Assembly (NCBI GenBank): GCA_003427395.1
Contig: BFEA01000267.1
Span: 1,573,372-1,629,135, forward strand
Source: Chara braunii
Lineage: Eukaryota; Streptophyta; Charophyceae; Charales; Characeae
Direction of reading: 5' to 3'
DNA length: 55,764 nucleotides
The notes under the pieces are model-generated. The model did not search any database. It was not told the DNA's origin and was given only the letters and a program-made list of their open reading frames with translations. The translations under genes and the position numbers were made by a program. Below are positions 1 through 12,900 of this stretch, piece by piece; position 1 is the first letter of the stretch, and each line of letters opens with the position of its first letter.

Positions 1-34
1 CTCTTATACACATCTAGATGTGTATAAGAGACAG
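1..34. other. Nextera transposon mosaic-end junction (assembly artefact)
   Basis: The first 34 bases are two Tn5 mosaic ends joined head to head: CTCTTATACACATCT, then AGATGTGTATAAGAGACAG. This is the known sequence of the Nextera library adapter and mate-pair junction, not genomic DNA. The first four bases of the left copy are missing, so the contig begins inside the adapter. Confidence 0.95.
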
Positions 35-735
35 GTGCAGAGCGCAGCGCGAGGCCGATTGGCGCTGTTTTTTTTTTTTTTTTTTTTTTTTTTCGCCTTT
101 TTACGTGACCGGAGTACAACGATCGCGCAACTTGTGTTTTTTTTTGTCTTTTTGATTTCTCGATTTATGCTTGTCAGAACACTCATTATTATTGAAAATT
201 TGTAGGGGCCAATCATGTTAATCTTCCTTTTCTGTAGCCGTTCCAAACGGATATCTTTCCCGAAGGACGCCGTTTTCAGCTCCATTCAGATTAGACGGCC
301 GTCCTCCCCCGAATACAACGCACCCTGACCGTACGGGGACCGGCTTATAGCTTAAACACACTCAGAGCATACTCACTCTAGCAATCAGTTAAATCGATCT
401 GACCGCAATTAACGGCCGGACCAGGACGTATCTGACCCCAATTACGTCCAGAAACTAGTAGAGAAATCCTAGCGTGTGTATGGCCTCACTCACGATCAGG
501 GTGCGTTGAGTTCGGGGAGAAGATGGCTCGAGTAGTTTTGCACATTATAAACCTGAGCGGGCTGGCAGAGTGCAGCGCTGCAGCGCAGGCCCGACCCGCG
601 CAATTCCCACTATGTTCAGGTGCATTCAGATCAGGCTGTTTCTTTGACATTCTAAACCTGATGGCGCTGTAAGTAACATTTGTGATTTTTTTTTTTTTTT
701 TTAAGGCGGTGGGGTGCAGGGGCAAGGGTGGAGGT
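35..735. other. Upstream region of the dynein gene, no gene recognised
   Basis: This stretch holds a poly-T run (about 68-93) and a second poly-T at about 686-702. No convincing coding frame or RNA gene is visible; the short open frames are low-complexity. It probably contains the promoter of the downstream dynein gene, but I see no clear TATA box at a sensible distance. The first few hundred bases abut an adapter artefact, so their linkage to the gene should be treated with caution. Confidence 0.5.
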
Positions 736-793
736 GAGAGAGGAAGCCGCGCCGGTGCCACCCTAAACCCTAGGCTCGGGAAGGTGGGGCCCG

Positions 794-853
<60 letters not shown>

Positions 854-899
854 GCCGCGCCGGTGCCACCCTAAACCCTAGGCTCGGGAAGGTGGGGGC

Positions 900-946
<47 letters not shown>
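736..946 (+). promoter_or_regulatory. Duplicated telo-box plus GAGA leader module upstream of dynein
   Basis: A unit of about 108 bp occurs twice in tandem. Each unit has a 50-bp GC-rich block (743-792 and 851-900, nearly identical) followed by a (GA)n tract (about 796-850 and 905-946). Each block carries CCCTAAACCCTAG (761-773 and 869-881), which contains the plant telo-box AAACCCTA. The second GA tract runs straight into the start codon at 947, so this is most likely 5' UTR. Telo-boxes and GAGA motifs are known in plants as promoter and Polycomb-recruiting elements. That they act so here is inference. Confidence 0.55.
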
Positions 947-951
<5 letters not shown>

Positions 952-3900
952 GGCGATATCGATATCAGATGGTCGGGTGCGATGGATCATTGAGAAGCTG
1001 ATGGAGTCGTTCGGGTTCCCGGATACGACGATTCCAGACGCTGTTCTGAGCGAGGAGTACCCTCTTTCTCAGGTGAAGAGGTTCTTCCAGCCGGATGGGC
1101 CATCGAACCTTTTGTTCTTCTACCAGGTACCCACCATTCAAACGGCGGAGGGGGAGTATGTGGTGGCCAGCAACGAGCCCAAGCTGTTCTTTGCAGGAGG
1201 GGATTCTGTCCAGTTCCGTGGCAAGGCCGTTTTTTTCATTCGAACGGCAGAAAAGGAGGTGAATGAGAAAACTATCAAGCAGGATGTTGTGGTCGGTGAA
1301 GTTTGCCGGGCACCCTTGGAGGGCCTTAGGACTCTTATGATGGACCTGTTCTTGCCCGTCTTGCGCGAACAGCTAGCTTGGGGCAAATCTACCGAAGAAA
1401 ATGTCCACGAGTTCCTGGCTAATGTCACCAAATTTGGGTTTGCGCTCAACGAGGCTGTCAACAGCTTGCATGGGGGTGTTGAGCTTAAGAAGGCTGATAA
1501 GAAATGGCTAGAGTTCGTGGAGCTGAAGCCATCGTCTTTCACGAAAGCGGCGGCGGATAGCGAAATCTTAGACCACGTGGAACAGGTGCTGGACGATTGG
1601 TGCACACAGACGGAGAAGTTGTTGAGCGAGGGGGAGATGGCGCGCAAAGAACCAGACGATGTGGGTCCGGACACGGAGTTAGAGTTCTGGAGAAGAAGGT
1701 TGGCGAAGCTGAACTCGATCACCGAGCAGCTGAAGAGCAAGGAGTGCAAGCTCGTGCTTGGTGTCACGCAAGCGGCTCGCAGCAAAGCGTATCGCAGCTG
1801 GAAGCAGATAGATCTGAGGGTGACCGACGCGGCGAACGAAGCCAAGGATAACGTCAAGTACCTGACCACTCTGGAGAAGAGCCTGGAACCCATGTACCTC
1901 GGCACCCCTCAAACGATAATCGAAAGTTTGCCAGTCCTCATGAGCAACATAAAGATGATGCATTCCATCGCGCGATACTACAACACCGCAGAAAGAATGA
2001 CCGTTCTTTTCGTCAAAGTGACAAATCAGATGATCACCAAGTGCAAGGAATTCATAAAGGGCCCGGGCAAGCTGTGGGAGCAGGACAAAGCGAGTCTGAT
2101 TCAGAACTTGGAACTGTGCATCAGGCTGAACGAACAGTACCAGGAGCAGTATCGGCAGACGAGGGACAAGCTGCAGTCGCAGGCGAAAGGCAAGCAGTTC
2201 GACTTCAACGAGCAGCGAATCTTCCATAAGTTTGACGTGTTCTGCAAGCGACTGACCAAGCTGGTGGATATGTTTACCACTGTCCATCAGTTTGGCAGTC
2301 TGGAGCAACATAGTCACATCGAAGGCCTCGGGGAGATGATAAAGACCTTCTTCTCGATCGTCGAGGACTTCAAGAAGAAACCTTATGACCTCTTGGACTT
2401 CTCCAAGAACCAGTTTGACCGAGACTACTTGGAATTCAACGTCAACATTCATGACCTGGAAACCACCCTGCAGGGGTTCATCAACTCCAGTTTCGAGAAC
2501 ATAACTTCCACGGAGCATGCCCTCAACTTGCTCCGACTTTTTCAGGCCATTCTGCAGCGGGACTCGCTCAAAGGCGACTTGGACGACAAGTACATGGTCA
2601 TCTTCCAGAACTATGGGCTTGATCTGGAGGCCATCCAGAAGATCTACGAGAAGTACAAACACAACCCTCCCTTGGTTAGGAACGCGCCGCCTGTGGCAGG
2701 AAACATCATGTGGGCAAGGCAACTGCTTCGCCGGATCGAGGACCCGATGAAAAGGTTCGCGGGGAACAAGAGCATCATGGCGACCAAGGAGAGCAAGAGG
2801 ATCATCCGGATGTACAACAAGGTGGCGAGGGCGCTGGTGGAGTTTGAACTGCTCTGGCACCAGGCGTGGCTGAAGAACATAGATGCAATGAAGGCAGGGT
2901 TGCAGGCGACGTTGATAGTGAAGCATCCCGAAAACGGCAACCTGCTGGTGAATTTCGACAAGGACATATTGCAGCTGATGAGGGAGACGAAGTTCCTGCA
3001 GCGTATGCACATCGAGGTGCCGGAGGCGGCGAAGATGGTTCTACTGCAAGAGGACAAGTTCAAGTACTACTTCAATCAGCTAACATACGTTCTGAAAGAG
3101 TATGAGAGGGTCATGCACAACATTCGATCCGTAACTAGACCTCTGCTGGGACCGCATTTGGATGACCTGGATAAGAAGATCCACCCAGGGATGTACATCC
3201 TCACGTGGACCAGCATGAACATTGACGGTTACTTGCAGAGGATTTACACAGGACTGCAGCGGTTGGAGGAGCTGGTGCGCAAGATGAACGACATGGTGGA
3301 CAACCGAATAGAAGCAAACCTCAAGGGAATCAGCAAGACGAGCTTGATAGACCTGCCACCAGACCATTCCTTCACATTCGACGACTTCGTGTCCACACAA
3401 AGCAGGTTCATAAAGAGGCAGACGGAGACGATGGAGGTCAAGAACCTGGAGGTGGAGAGGGCCGTGAACGATCTGATTGAGCTGGTGGCCACGAATCCTC
3501 GAGAGAACATGGACGTGCACATTCCTGATGCAGAGATGGCGAAGTTCAAAAACCACTACAGCAAGCTGATGTACCAAGCTATTCTGACGGCCACCAAGAA
3601 CACGTTTGTTGCTTTGCGACGGAGGCTAGGCTCGCGCGTATCGCACGCATCAACGGGGTTGTTGCCGTCGGCCGAGATCCCCTTCTTTGAGGTGGATGTG
3701 GAGCTTACTATCCCCAATGTGAGCATGAACCCAAGCCTGGACGACATACAGAATGCCATCAACACGGCTGCAAAGAAGGTGTTGAGATGCAGTGCGGAGC
3801 TCAAGGCTTGGAACGCCGTGAGGTCGACGAGTGACATTCCGGGCGCGACGTTCTACGACCTGATTGCTGCGGACAAGGAGATTGTGAAATCGGTTCTGCT

Positions 3901-6900
3901 GCTGACGGGCAGCATCGAAGGCACCAAGCAGCAGGTTGTGGATTACATTCGCAAGTTTGACAAGTACGATTTCCTGTGGAAGCGAGACATGCAGGCGGAG
4001 TATGCAGAGTTCATGCGCACGGGGCCGAACCTGGAAGCCTTTGAGAACGAGCTACAAAAGTACATGGCCATAGAGACGGAGATTGCAAACATACCTGCTG
4101 TGCATCACATAGGAGCCCTATCACTGGAGACCCAGCCGATGAAGTACTCTCTCAAGGCAGAGGCCGCATCGTGGAAGGCTCAGTTCGCCAAGAACCTCCA
4201 CCATCAAGCTTATGAAGACCTGAAGGTGTTCCATGTCTACATCAAGGAAACAACCTCTAAGCTCAATGTTCAGATCAAGGATTTGGAGGACGTCCGAATT
4301 GCAATGGCCGTGCTCAAGGAGGTTCGTGAGAAGGAGGCAGAGATTGAATCCATAATGACACCCATTGAGGACATGTACAGTTTGCTTCACAAGTACGAGG
4401 TTCGGATCCCGAAAGAGGAGAACGAGCAGCTTGGAGACCTCAGAGTCAACTGGAAGAAGATGAGAAAGCTGGCGACCGATGTGTCAGACAACCTTGCGCG
4501 TCTTCAGATAGGATTCAAGCGAGATCTTGTGAAGGAGGTGAAGACTTTCGTTGTGGATGTGGGCCAGTTCAGAACGGACTTTGAGCAGAACGGGCCTATG
4601 CAGCCAGGGATCGCGGCACAGGAGGCAGTGGATCGCTTGAGGAAGTACCAGCAGATGTTTGAAGTTCGGAAGCACAAGTGGGCGACGTACAGCGCCGGAG
4701 AGGAGCTGTTCGGACTTGCCGTAACGAGCTACCCGGACATGGAGAAGATGGAGAAGGAGCTGGGCTTGCTGGACAGATTGTACTCGCTGTACACGAACGT
4801 CATTAGCACCATTAGCGGCTATGCTGACATATATTGGGTGGAAGTAGTGAGCAACATCGACGCAATGCAGGAGGAGGTGCTGGCATTTCAGCACACATGC
4901 AAGAAGCTCCCCAGGGGGCTCCGAGGCTGGGAGGCCTACACAGTTTGCAAGAAGACGATCGACGACTTTCTGGAAGTGTTGCCTCTGCTGCAGCTGCTGA
5001 GCAGCAAGGCGATGAGAAACCGGCACTGGCAACAGCTAATGCAGGTCTGCAACAAACAGCTCAATCTGGCTGAGGATATAATGAAACTGTCCCATCTATT
5101 TGAGTCCAACTTGCTCGCCCATCGGGAGGAGATAGAGGAGCTGTGCAATGCGGCAACAAGGGAGGAGCAAGTAGAGCTGAAGCTTGCCCAGATTGCGGAT
5201 GAGTGGGCCGAGCAGGTGTTCACCTTCAACAGCTACAAGAACAGGGGCCAGGTCGTCCTTAAAAGTGCTGAGACCGCAGAGATCGTCGAAAAGCTCGAGG
5301 ACAGTCAACTGGCCCTGGGTTCCATGGCTGCCAATCGCTACAGCTCTCCATTTCGCGAAGAACTTAATTCTTGGATTGTCAAGCTGTCAAGCGTCAGCGA
5401 GATCATTGAGATGTGGCTTCAGGTACAGAACATGTGGATGTACATGGAATCGGTCTTCTCCGGCGGCGATATCGCCAAGCAACTGCCCCAGGAGGCTAAG
5501 CGGTTTCAGAACATCGACAAGAACTACATGAAGATCGTGAACAACACCTCCGAGGTCCGGAACGTCATTCAGTCTTGTTTCGGTAACGAGCTGATGAAGA
5601 ACCTTCTTCCTCACCTCATCGAGCAGCTGGAACTTTGCCAGAAGTCTCTGGCCACTTACCTGGAGACCAAGAGAGCCGAGTTCCCGCGCTTCTATTTCGT
5701 CTCCGACCCCACGTTGCTGGAAATCTTGTCCATGGGGTCTGATCCTCAAGCGGTGCAACCTCACTTCCAGTCTGGACTTTTCGATGCCATTGCTGCTGTC
5801 ACGTTTGACAGGTTTGACAAGTCGAAGATTCTTGAGATGCACAGCGTCCAAGGTGAGATCGTCAAGCTTGAAGAGCCCGTCATTGCAGTTGGCAACATCG
5901 AGGATTGGCTCAAGAAGCTTGTTGCCGGCATGCAGTCCACGGTGAAGAAGATCATCAAGCGGGCCTACGACGAGGTGAATGTCATCCCGATCGGAGAGTT
6001 CGTGTTCAAGTATCCAGCCCAAGCTGTTCTGATTGGGCTCCAGTTCCTGTGGACCGCGGACAGCCAGATTGCTCTGGCATCTGTCAAGAGCGACAAATCG
6101 TCGATGAACAAGGTGATGAAAAAGTTTGATGCCATTCTTCGGGAGCTGGTGGATATCACCACCAGGGACCTAGGGAAGAATGAGAGGACCAACATCGAGA
6201 CAATGGTGACTGTGCATGTCAACCAAAGGGATACGTTTGAGGATCTGCTGAGGAAGAAGGTCAAAGACCCTATGGATTTCGAATGGTTAAAGCAGTGTCG
6301 CATCTACTGGCGGGAGGATATCGATGGGATTCTTATCTCGATAGCTGATGTTGACTTCGAGTACAGTTTTGAATACCTGGGCGTCAAGGAGCGATTGGTT
6401 GTCACGCCTCTGACTAATCGGTGCTACATCACACTGTCCCAGGCCCTGGGAATGTTCCTTGGGGGGGCACCTGCGGGTCCCGCTGGGACAGGCAAAACGG
6501 AGACAACCAAAGACTTGGGTGCTACCTTAGGTAAGTACGTTGTTGTCTTCAACTGCAGCGATCAGATGGACTACAAGGGAATGGGAAAGATCTTCAAAGG
6601 CCTGGCACAGTCGGGACTTTGGGGCTGTTTTGACGAGTTCAATCGTATCAATTTGGATGTTCTGTCTGTCTGCGCCCAGCAGCTGTTCTGTATCCTCTCG
6701 GCAGTGAGAGAACGGAAGCCCAGCTTTGTCTTCACTGATGGCACGGTCACACCGCTGGACGCGAGGGCTGGTTTCTTTGTCACCATGAATCCGGGCTATG
6801 CTGGTCGGCAGGAGTTGCCGGAAAATCTGAAATCACTCTTCCGAGGCGTCACCATGATGGTACCCAACCGGCAGATCATCATCAAGGTCAAGCTTGCATC

Positions 6901-9900
6901 TTGCGGTTACCAGGACAATGACATCCTTGCCAAGAAGTTCTTCGTCCTCTACGGCCTGTGCGAGCAGCAACTGAGCAAGCAGCCTCACTACGACTTTGGA
7001 CTTCGAAACATCTTGTCTGTGCTGAGAACTGCTGGAGGACAGAAACGAGAGAACGCAGGCAAGTCGGAGCAGTTCCTTATGATGCGGACTCTGAGGGATC
7101 TGAACCTGTCCAAGTTTGTGGCCGAGGACGTGCCTCTGTTCTTGTCCCTGATAGAGGATTTGTTTCCTGGGATCATCGCCGAGAAGGCCACGTTCAAGGA
7201 CGTGGAGGATGCACTGCTAAGACAAGTGAAAGAAAAGACACTCCAACCTCATCCTAGCTGGCTGGAGAAGTGCGTCCAGTTGTATGAAACGTACCTTGTA
7301 CGGCATGGAATCATGCTAGTGGGTCCGACAGGCGGTGGCAAGACCATGATCTGCACCTGTTTAGCTGGAGCTCTGAGCGAGGTAACGATCAAACACGTGA
7401 TCTGGCGGATGAATCCCAAGTCCATCACGACTCCGCAGATGTTTGGTCGACTGGATACCGCTACGGGCGACTGGACGGATGGGGTCTTCTCTGTTCTCTG
7501 GCGAAAGGCGGCACGTAGCAAGAACCAGAACACTTGGATCGTCCTGGATGGCCCTGTTGACACCTTTTGGATTGAGAGTCTTAACTCCGTGCTTGACGAC
7601 AACAAACTGCTTACGCTTGCTAACGGCGATCGCATACCGATGATTCCAAACATGAAAGCCATGGTGGAGACAGAGCACCTGGCCAACGCCTCCCCGGCTA
7701 CTGTTTCCAGGTGTGGCATCATCTACGTGAGTGAGACGGAGCTTGGATGGGAGCCGGTTGTTGCTTCGTGGCTTGAAGATCGGAAGCCAGCAGAAGTTGC
7801 ACTGCTCAAACCGCTGTTTGACAAGTATGTGCCTGCAATGCTGACTTTTGTGAGGCTTGAGGTGAAGGAGGTCATGAAGAATCAGCCTGTGTGTCAAGTC
7901 AATACTTTGCTGATTTTGCTGAACGCCTGTTTGCAAAAGGCAGCGGAGCGCAGCACTGAGGCTTTGGCAGAGGACCAGTGTGAGCGGATCTTCCTCTACG
8001 TGTTGACCTGGTCCATTGGCGGTCTGCTCAACTTGAGCGATCGATCTAAGTTCGACAAGAAGCTTCGAGGGATCACAGAAAACATGCCAGATGTGGAGGA
8101 AGGCAGTGACGATACCATTTTTGAGTACCGGATCGGGGCCGAGCAGGCCACCTGGGAGCATTGGAAGGACCACGTTCCTGACTGGAAGTATCCCGCAAAG
8201 GTAAAGGAGCCTAAGCTCTCCCAGTTGCTGATTCCCACTCTGGACAGCATCAGGCTGGAGGCGCTGATCGAGTTAGTGGTCTTGGACATGAAGGCAACCC
8301 TCTTCGTGGGTGGACCTGGCACAGCGAAGACTGTCACGGTCAACCAGTACCTTTCCAAACTGAACCTAGACGAGATGAACCACAAATCCATCAGCTTCTC
8401 AAGCCTGACAACGCCGAAGATCTTTCAGAGCAGCGTGGAAGGAGTGGTGGAGAAGAGGCAGGGCAGGACATTCGGACCGCCTGGAGGCAAGCGCATGGTA
8501 CTCTTCATTGACGACTTATCTATGCCGGCATTCAATGAATGGGGAGACCAAGTGACGAACGAGATCGTCCGGCAGCTTCTCGAACAAGGCGGGTTCTACA
8601 GTCTGGAGCGCCCAGGTGATTTGAAGAAGATTGTTGACGTCCTTTACTTGGCGGCAATGAACGAGCCCACAGGCGGAAAGAATGATGTTCCCTCGAGACT
8701 TAAGCGACATTTTGCCTGCTTCAACGTTCCTATGCCATCGATGATTGCGATCAAATCTATCTACGGCACACTGGTTGCTGGGCGCTTCCCTCCCGACATG
8801 TTCACGGACAGTGTGATAGAGGTGGTTAATGGACTCGTGGGGATCACCGTGACCCTCTGGAACACCATCGCCACCAAGATGCTTCCCACTCCTGCCAAGT
8901 TCCACTACATCTTCAACATGCGGGACCTGTCCCGCGTTTTCCAGGGTATTCTCCATGCCGAGAGGGATCGGTTCCACAAGGATTCTACCAAGCCGTTTGC
9001 AGGGCAGGTTACGACCAAGGAGGGGTACTTACTGGCCTTGTGGCGGCACGAGTGTGAGCGAGTGTTTGGCGACAAGTTGACGACTCCTGCGGACAAGGAC
9101 TGGGTCACTCTGACCATATTGGCCCTCAGTACAGAGACCTTTGGTGCAGCCCTAACCACTGAGATCTCTGAGCCTCTGTACTTCGTCGATTTCCTCCGCG
9201 ATGTGGAAGAAGATCAGGATGGATACGTCATCGATGAACACCCAAAGAATTACGAGACTGTGAGGGACTTGACGGAGCTGAGGGAGAGGGTGGAGGCTCT
9301 GCAGAGGAAGATGAACAATGAGAACAAGGCCGGGAAAGTTGAGCTGGTGCTCTTCGAAGACGCTCTGAAGCATATTGCCCGGATCACTCGAGTGTTGGGA
9401 GTGGACCATGGTTGTGCACTGCTGGTCGGCGTTGGAGGCTCCGGAAAGCAGAGTTTGACCCGCCTGGCCGCTTATATCTCTGGAGCTTATCCTGTTCAGC
9501 TGACGATCACGAAGACGTATTCCATCCCCAACCTGCTTGACGACATCAAGGGGATGTACAAGGTTGCAGGCTTCAAAGGACAGGCAGTGGCGTTCATCTT
9601 CAGCGACACGGAAGTGAAGGAGGAATCCTTCCTCGAGTATGTGAACCAGATGTTGATGACAGGGGAGGTGTCCGGACTCTTTCCGAAGGACGAGATAGAC
9701 ATGATCATCAACGATATGCGCACGGTGATGCGAGCAGCCTCTCCCACAACACCGGATACATATGACAACCTCTACCGTTTCTTCATGGATCGAGTCAGGG
9801 ACAACCTGCACATCATCTTGTGCTTCTCCCCCGTCGGTGTCAAGTTCTCGCAGAGGGCCTTGCAGTTCCCAGGGCTGATCAACGGTTGCACCATAGACTG

Positions 9901-12900
9901 GTTTCTGCCCTGGCCTGTGCAGGCACTGAAGGGTGTGGCTGCGAAGTTCATCTCCAGCTTTCAGATGGAGAGCACCCAGAAGGTCAAGGAAGAGCTGATC
10001 GACCACATGGCATATGTTCATAATACTGTCACGGCTGTGTGCTCTGACTACTTCGACAAGTATCGACGCCACGTGTACGTCACGCCGAAGAGTTACTTGT
10101 CCTTCATCAATGGCTTCAAGAGCCTCTACTCAAAGAAGTATTCCGAGATCAAGGAGCTCTCCGACAAGATAGTCAATGGTTTGGGCAAGCTCAATCAAGC
10201 GAAAACAGATGTGAGGAGGATGAAGGTGGAGCTGGCTGCAAAACATGTGTCGCTTGCTGAGGCTCAGAAGGTCTCTGAGACGCTTCTGAAGGAAATCAGT
10301 GCCAGCACGGCCATGGCAGAGAAGGAGAAGGCCAGGGTCGCGGGCATTCAGAGCAAAGCCAAGAGTATGGCTGACGAAATCGGCAAGACGAAAGCAGAGG
10401 CCGAGGAAGATCTTGCTGCTGCTAAGCCCGCCCTGGATGACGCCATAGCCGCACTCTCCTTGATCACTGGCAGGGATATCAGCACCCTCAAGCAGTTGAA
10501 GAAGCCCCCTGACATTATCAAGAGGATCATGGACTCCTGTCTGCTGCTCAAACACCAGCCTATCAACAGGGTGGAGTATGAAGACCTGAAGGGTGAGATG
10601 GTGATTGTGTCGACGTACAGCCAGTCGTTGGTAATGATGAGTGACATCCGGTTCCTGGACAGTTTGACAAACTTCCCTAAGGAGCAGATCAATGACGAGA
10701 CTGTTGAACTGCTTCAGCCCTATTTCATGGCCAGCGACTTCACCTACGAGGCGGCCAAGAAGGCATCCGGTAATGTTGCGGGGCTGTGTTCCTGGACCCG
10801 AGCTATGTGCGCCTATCACGAAATTGCCAAGGTTGTGGAGCCGAAGATACAGAAGCTGAGAGACAGTGAGCAGCAGTTTAAAGTAGCCACCAAGAAATTG
10901 CAGGAGGCAGAGGAGTCCATGGCCAAGGTCCAGGCAGAGCTGGATAAAATGCAAGCTCAGTTTGAAGCAGCCATGAAGGAGAAGAGGAAGCTGGAAGAGG
11001 ATGCTGACAAGACTCAGAAGCGCATGGACGCAGCCAACTCTCTTATCAACGCTCTTGCTGGGGAGGAGGTGCGGTGGACGTCCCAGAGTCATGAGTTCGC
11101 CGCCACTATTCAGCAACTCACAGGGGACTGTGCACTGGCGTCATCCTTCGTCTCCTATGCTGGAACGTTCAACAAGGAATTCCGGGAAACCCTCATAAAC
11201 AGAGAGTTCTTCAAGGACATTTTCAACCGCAACATTCCAGCAACGCAGGGGCTAGGTGTGACCAAATTTCTGGTGGACGATTCCGAGGCGTCGGAGTGGA
11301 AGTTGCAGGGCCTGCCAACTGACGAGCTCAGCGTGCAGAATGGCATACTGGTCACCCATGCGACGCGCTTTCCTCTGATGGTCGATCCACAGGGGCAGGG
11401 ACTGGTGTGGATCAAGAGGAGGGAGGCAGTTAACAACATCAAAGTGACAACGCTGAATGACAAGTCATTCAGGAGCCACCTGGACGAGTGTCTGTCCACG
11501 GGAAGGCCGATGCTCATCGAGAACGTGGAAGAAGAATTGGACCCGGTGCTAGACCCGGTGCTCGAGAAGCGATGGCAGAAGGCCGGGAAGGGCCTGAAGG
11601 TTGCGCTGGTGGACAAGGAGGTGGACTTCAAGCCCAGCTTCCAGCTGTTCATGACCACGAGGTTGGCTAATCCACACCTAACTCCGGAGCTGAGTGCCAA
11701 GGTGACCGTGATAGATTTCACGGTGACGATGGCTGGCCTGGAGGACCAACTGCTGGGAAGGCTTATCCTGAAGGAGAAGCACGACTTGGAGGAGCAGAGG
11801 CGAAAATTGCTGGAGGAGGTCACAAGTTACAAGAAGAAGATCAAGCAGCTCGAGGATGACCTGCTGTACCGTCTCTCTGCATCCACTGGCAACCTTCTTG
11901 ATGACACGGAGCTGGTCGAAGTCCTTGCGGTCACGAAGCAGACCGCTCAGGACGTCAATGAGAGGCTAGCGACAGCAACCGAAACCAACAAGAAGATCAC
12001 CGAGGCCTGTGAGGAGTACAGGCCGGTGGCCAAGCGGGCCACCATCGTCTACTTCCTCATCGCGGAATTTAGCAATGTCAATGTCATGTATCAGACTTCA
12101 CTGAAGCGGTTTGGCCAACTGTATGAGTATGCCATCGACCACTCGGAGAAGGCTGTGATGCCCAGCAAACGCATCCATAACATCGTAGAGTACCTGACGT
12201 TCAGTGTGTACAGGTACATACTGCGGGGTCTCTTCGAGAGGGACAGGGTGACATTTGCTCTCATGTTGGCTATGAAGCTTCTACTTGCAGACAGGAAGTT
12301 GTCAGAGAACGAGGTCAGCACCTTCCTCAAGGGAGGGGCTGCCCTGGACATCCACACGGTTCGCCGTAAACCTCGCGAGTGGATTCTGGACTCCGTTTGG
12401 CTGAATGCCATCGCCGTGACAAACCTGGTTCAGTTTCAGGACCTGGTCGACTCCCTGATCCGGAACGACGCGGCATGGAAGCAATGGTATGACCAGGAAG
12501 CTCCGGAAGCTTCCAAGGTGCCCGATTATGAAGACAGACTATCCAAGTTTGACAAAATGCTTCTCGTCAAGACCTTCCGGGAGGATCGAACTTTGCTTGC
12601 AGCATCGGAGTTCATCTCCGAAAGCCTTGGAGCTAGGTACATGGAATCTATACCTTTGTCCATGGAGAACACCTGGCAGGATTCTGACAACAAAACGCCA
12701 ATCATCTGCATCCTCTCACCGGGAGCAGATCCAACCAAGCAGATCGAGGACTTTGCCAAAAAGAAGAAGTTTAAGGTTTTGGGAGTGTCTATGGGCCAAG
12801 GCCAAGAGATAATAGCCCGCAAGTACATGGCCACGGCTGTGCAGGAAGGCAACTGGGTTCTGCTTCAGAACACCCACCTGGGATTAGGCTACCTGTCCGA

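Noticed and set aside
682-993. Short frame through the GA tracts as an upstream or extended coding region
   Set aside because: It is Arg-Glu repeat translated from (GA)n, out of frame with dynein. The dynein start at 947 fits the family N-terminus.
1679-3010. 443-codon minus-strand frame inside the dynein gene
   Set aside because: It is a shadow of the sense codons. The plus-strand protein is clearly conserved along its whole length.
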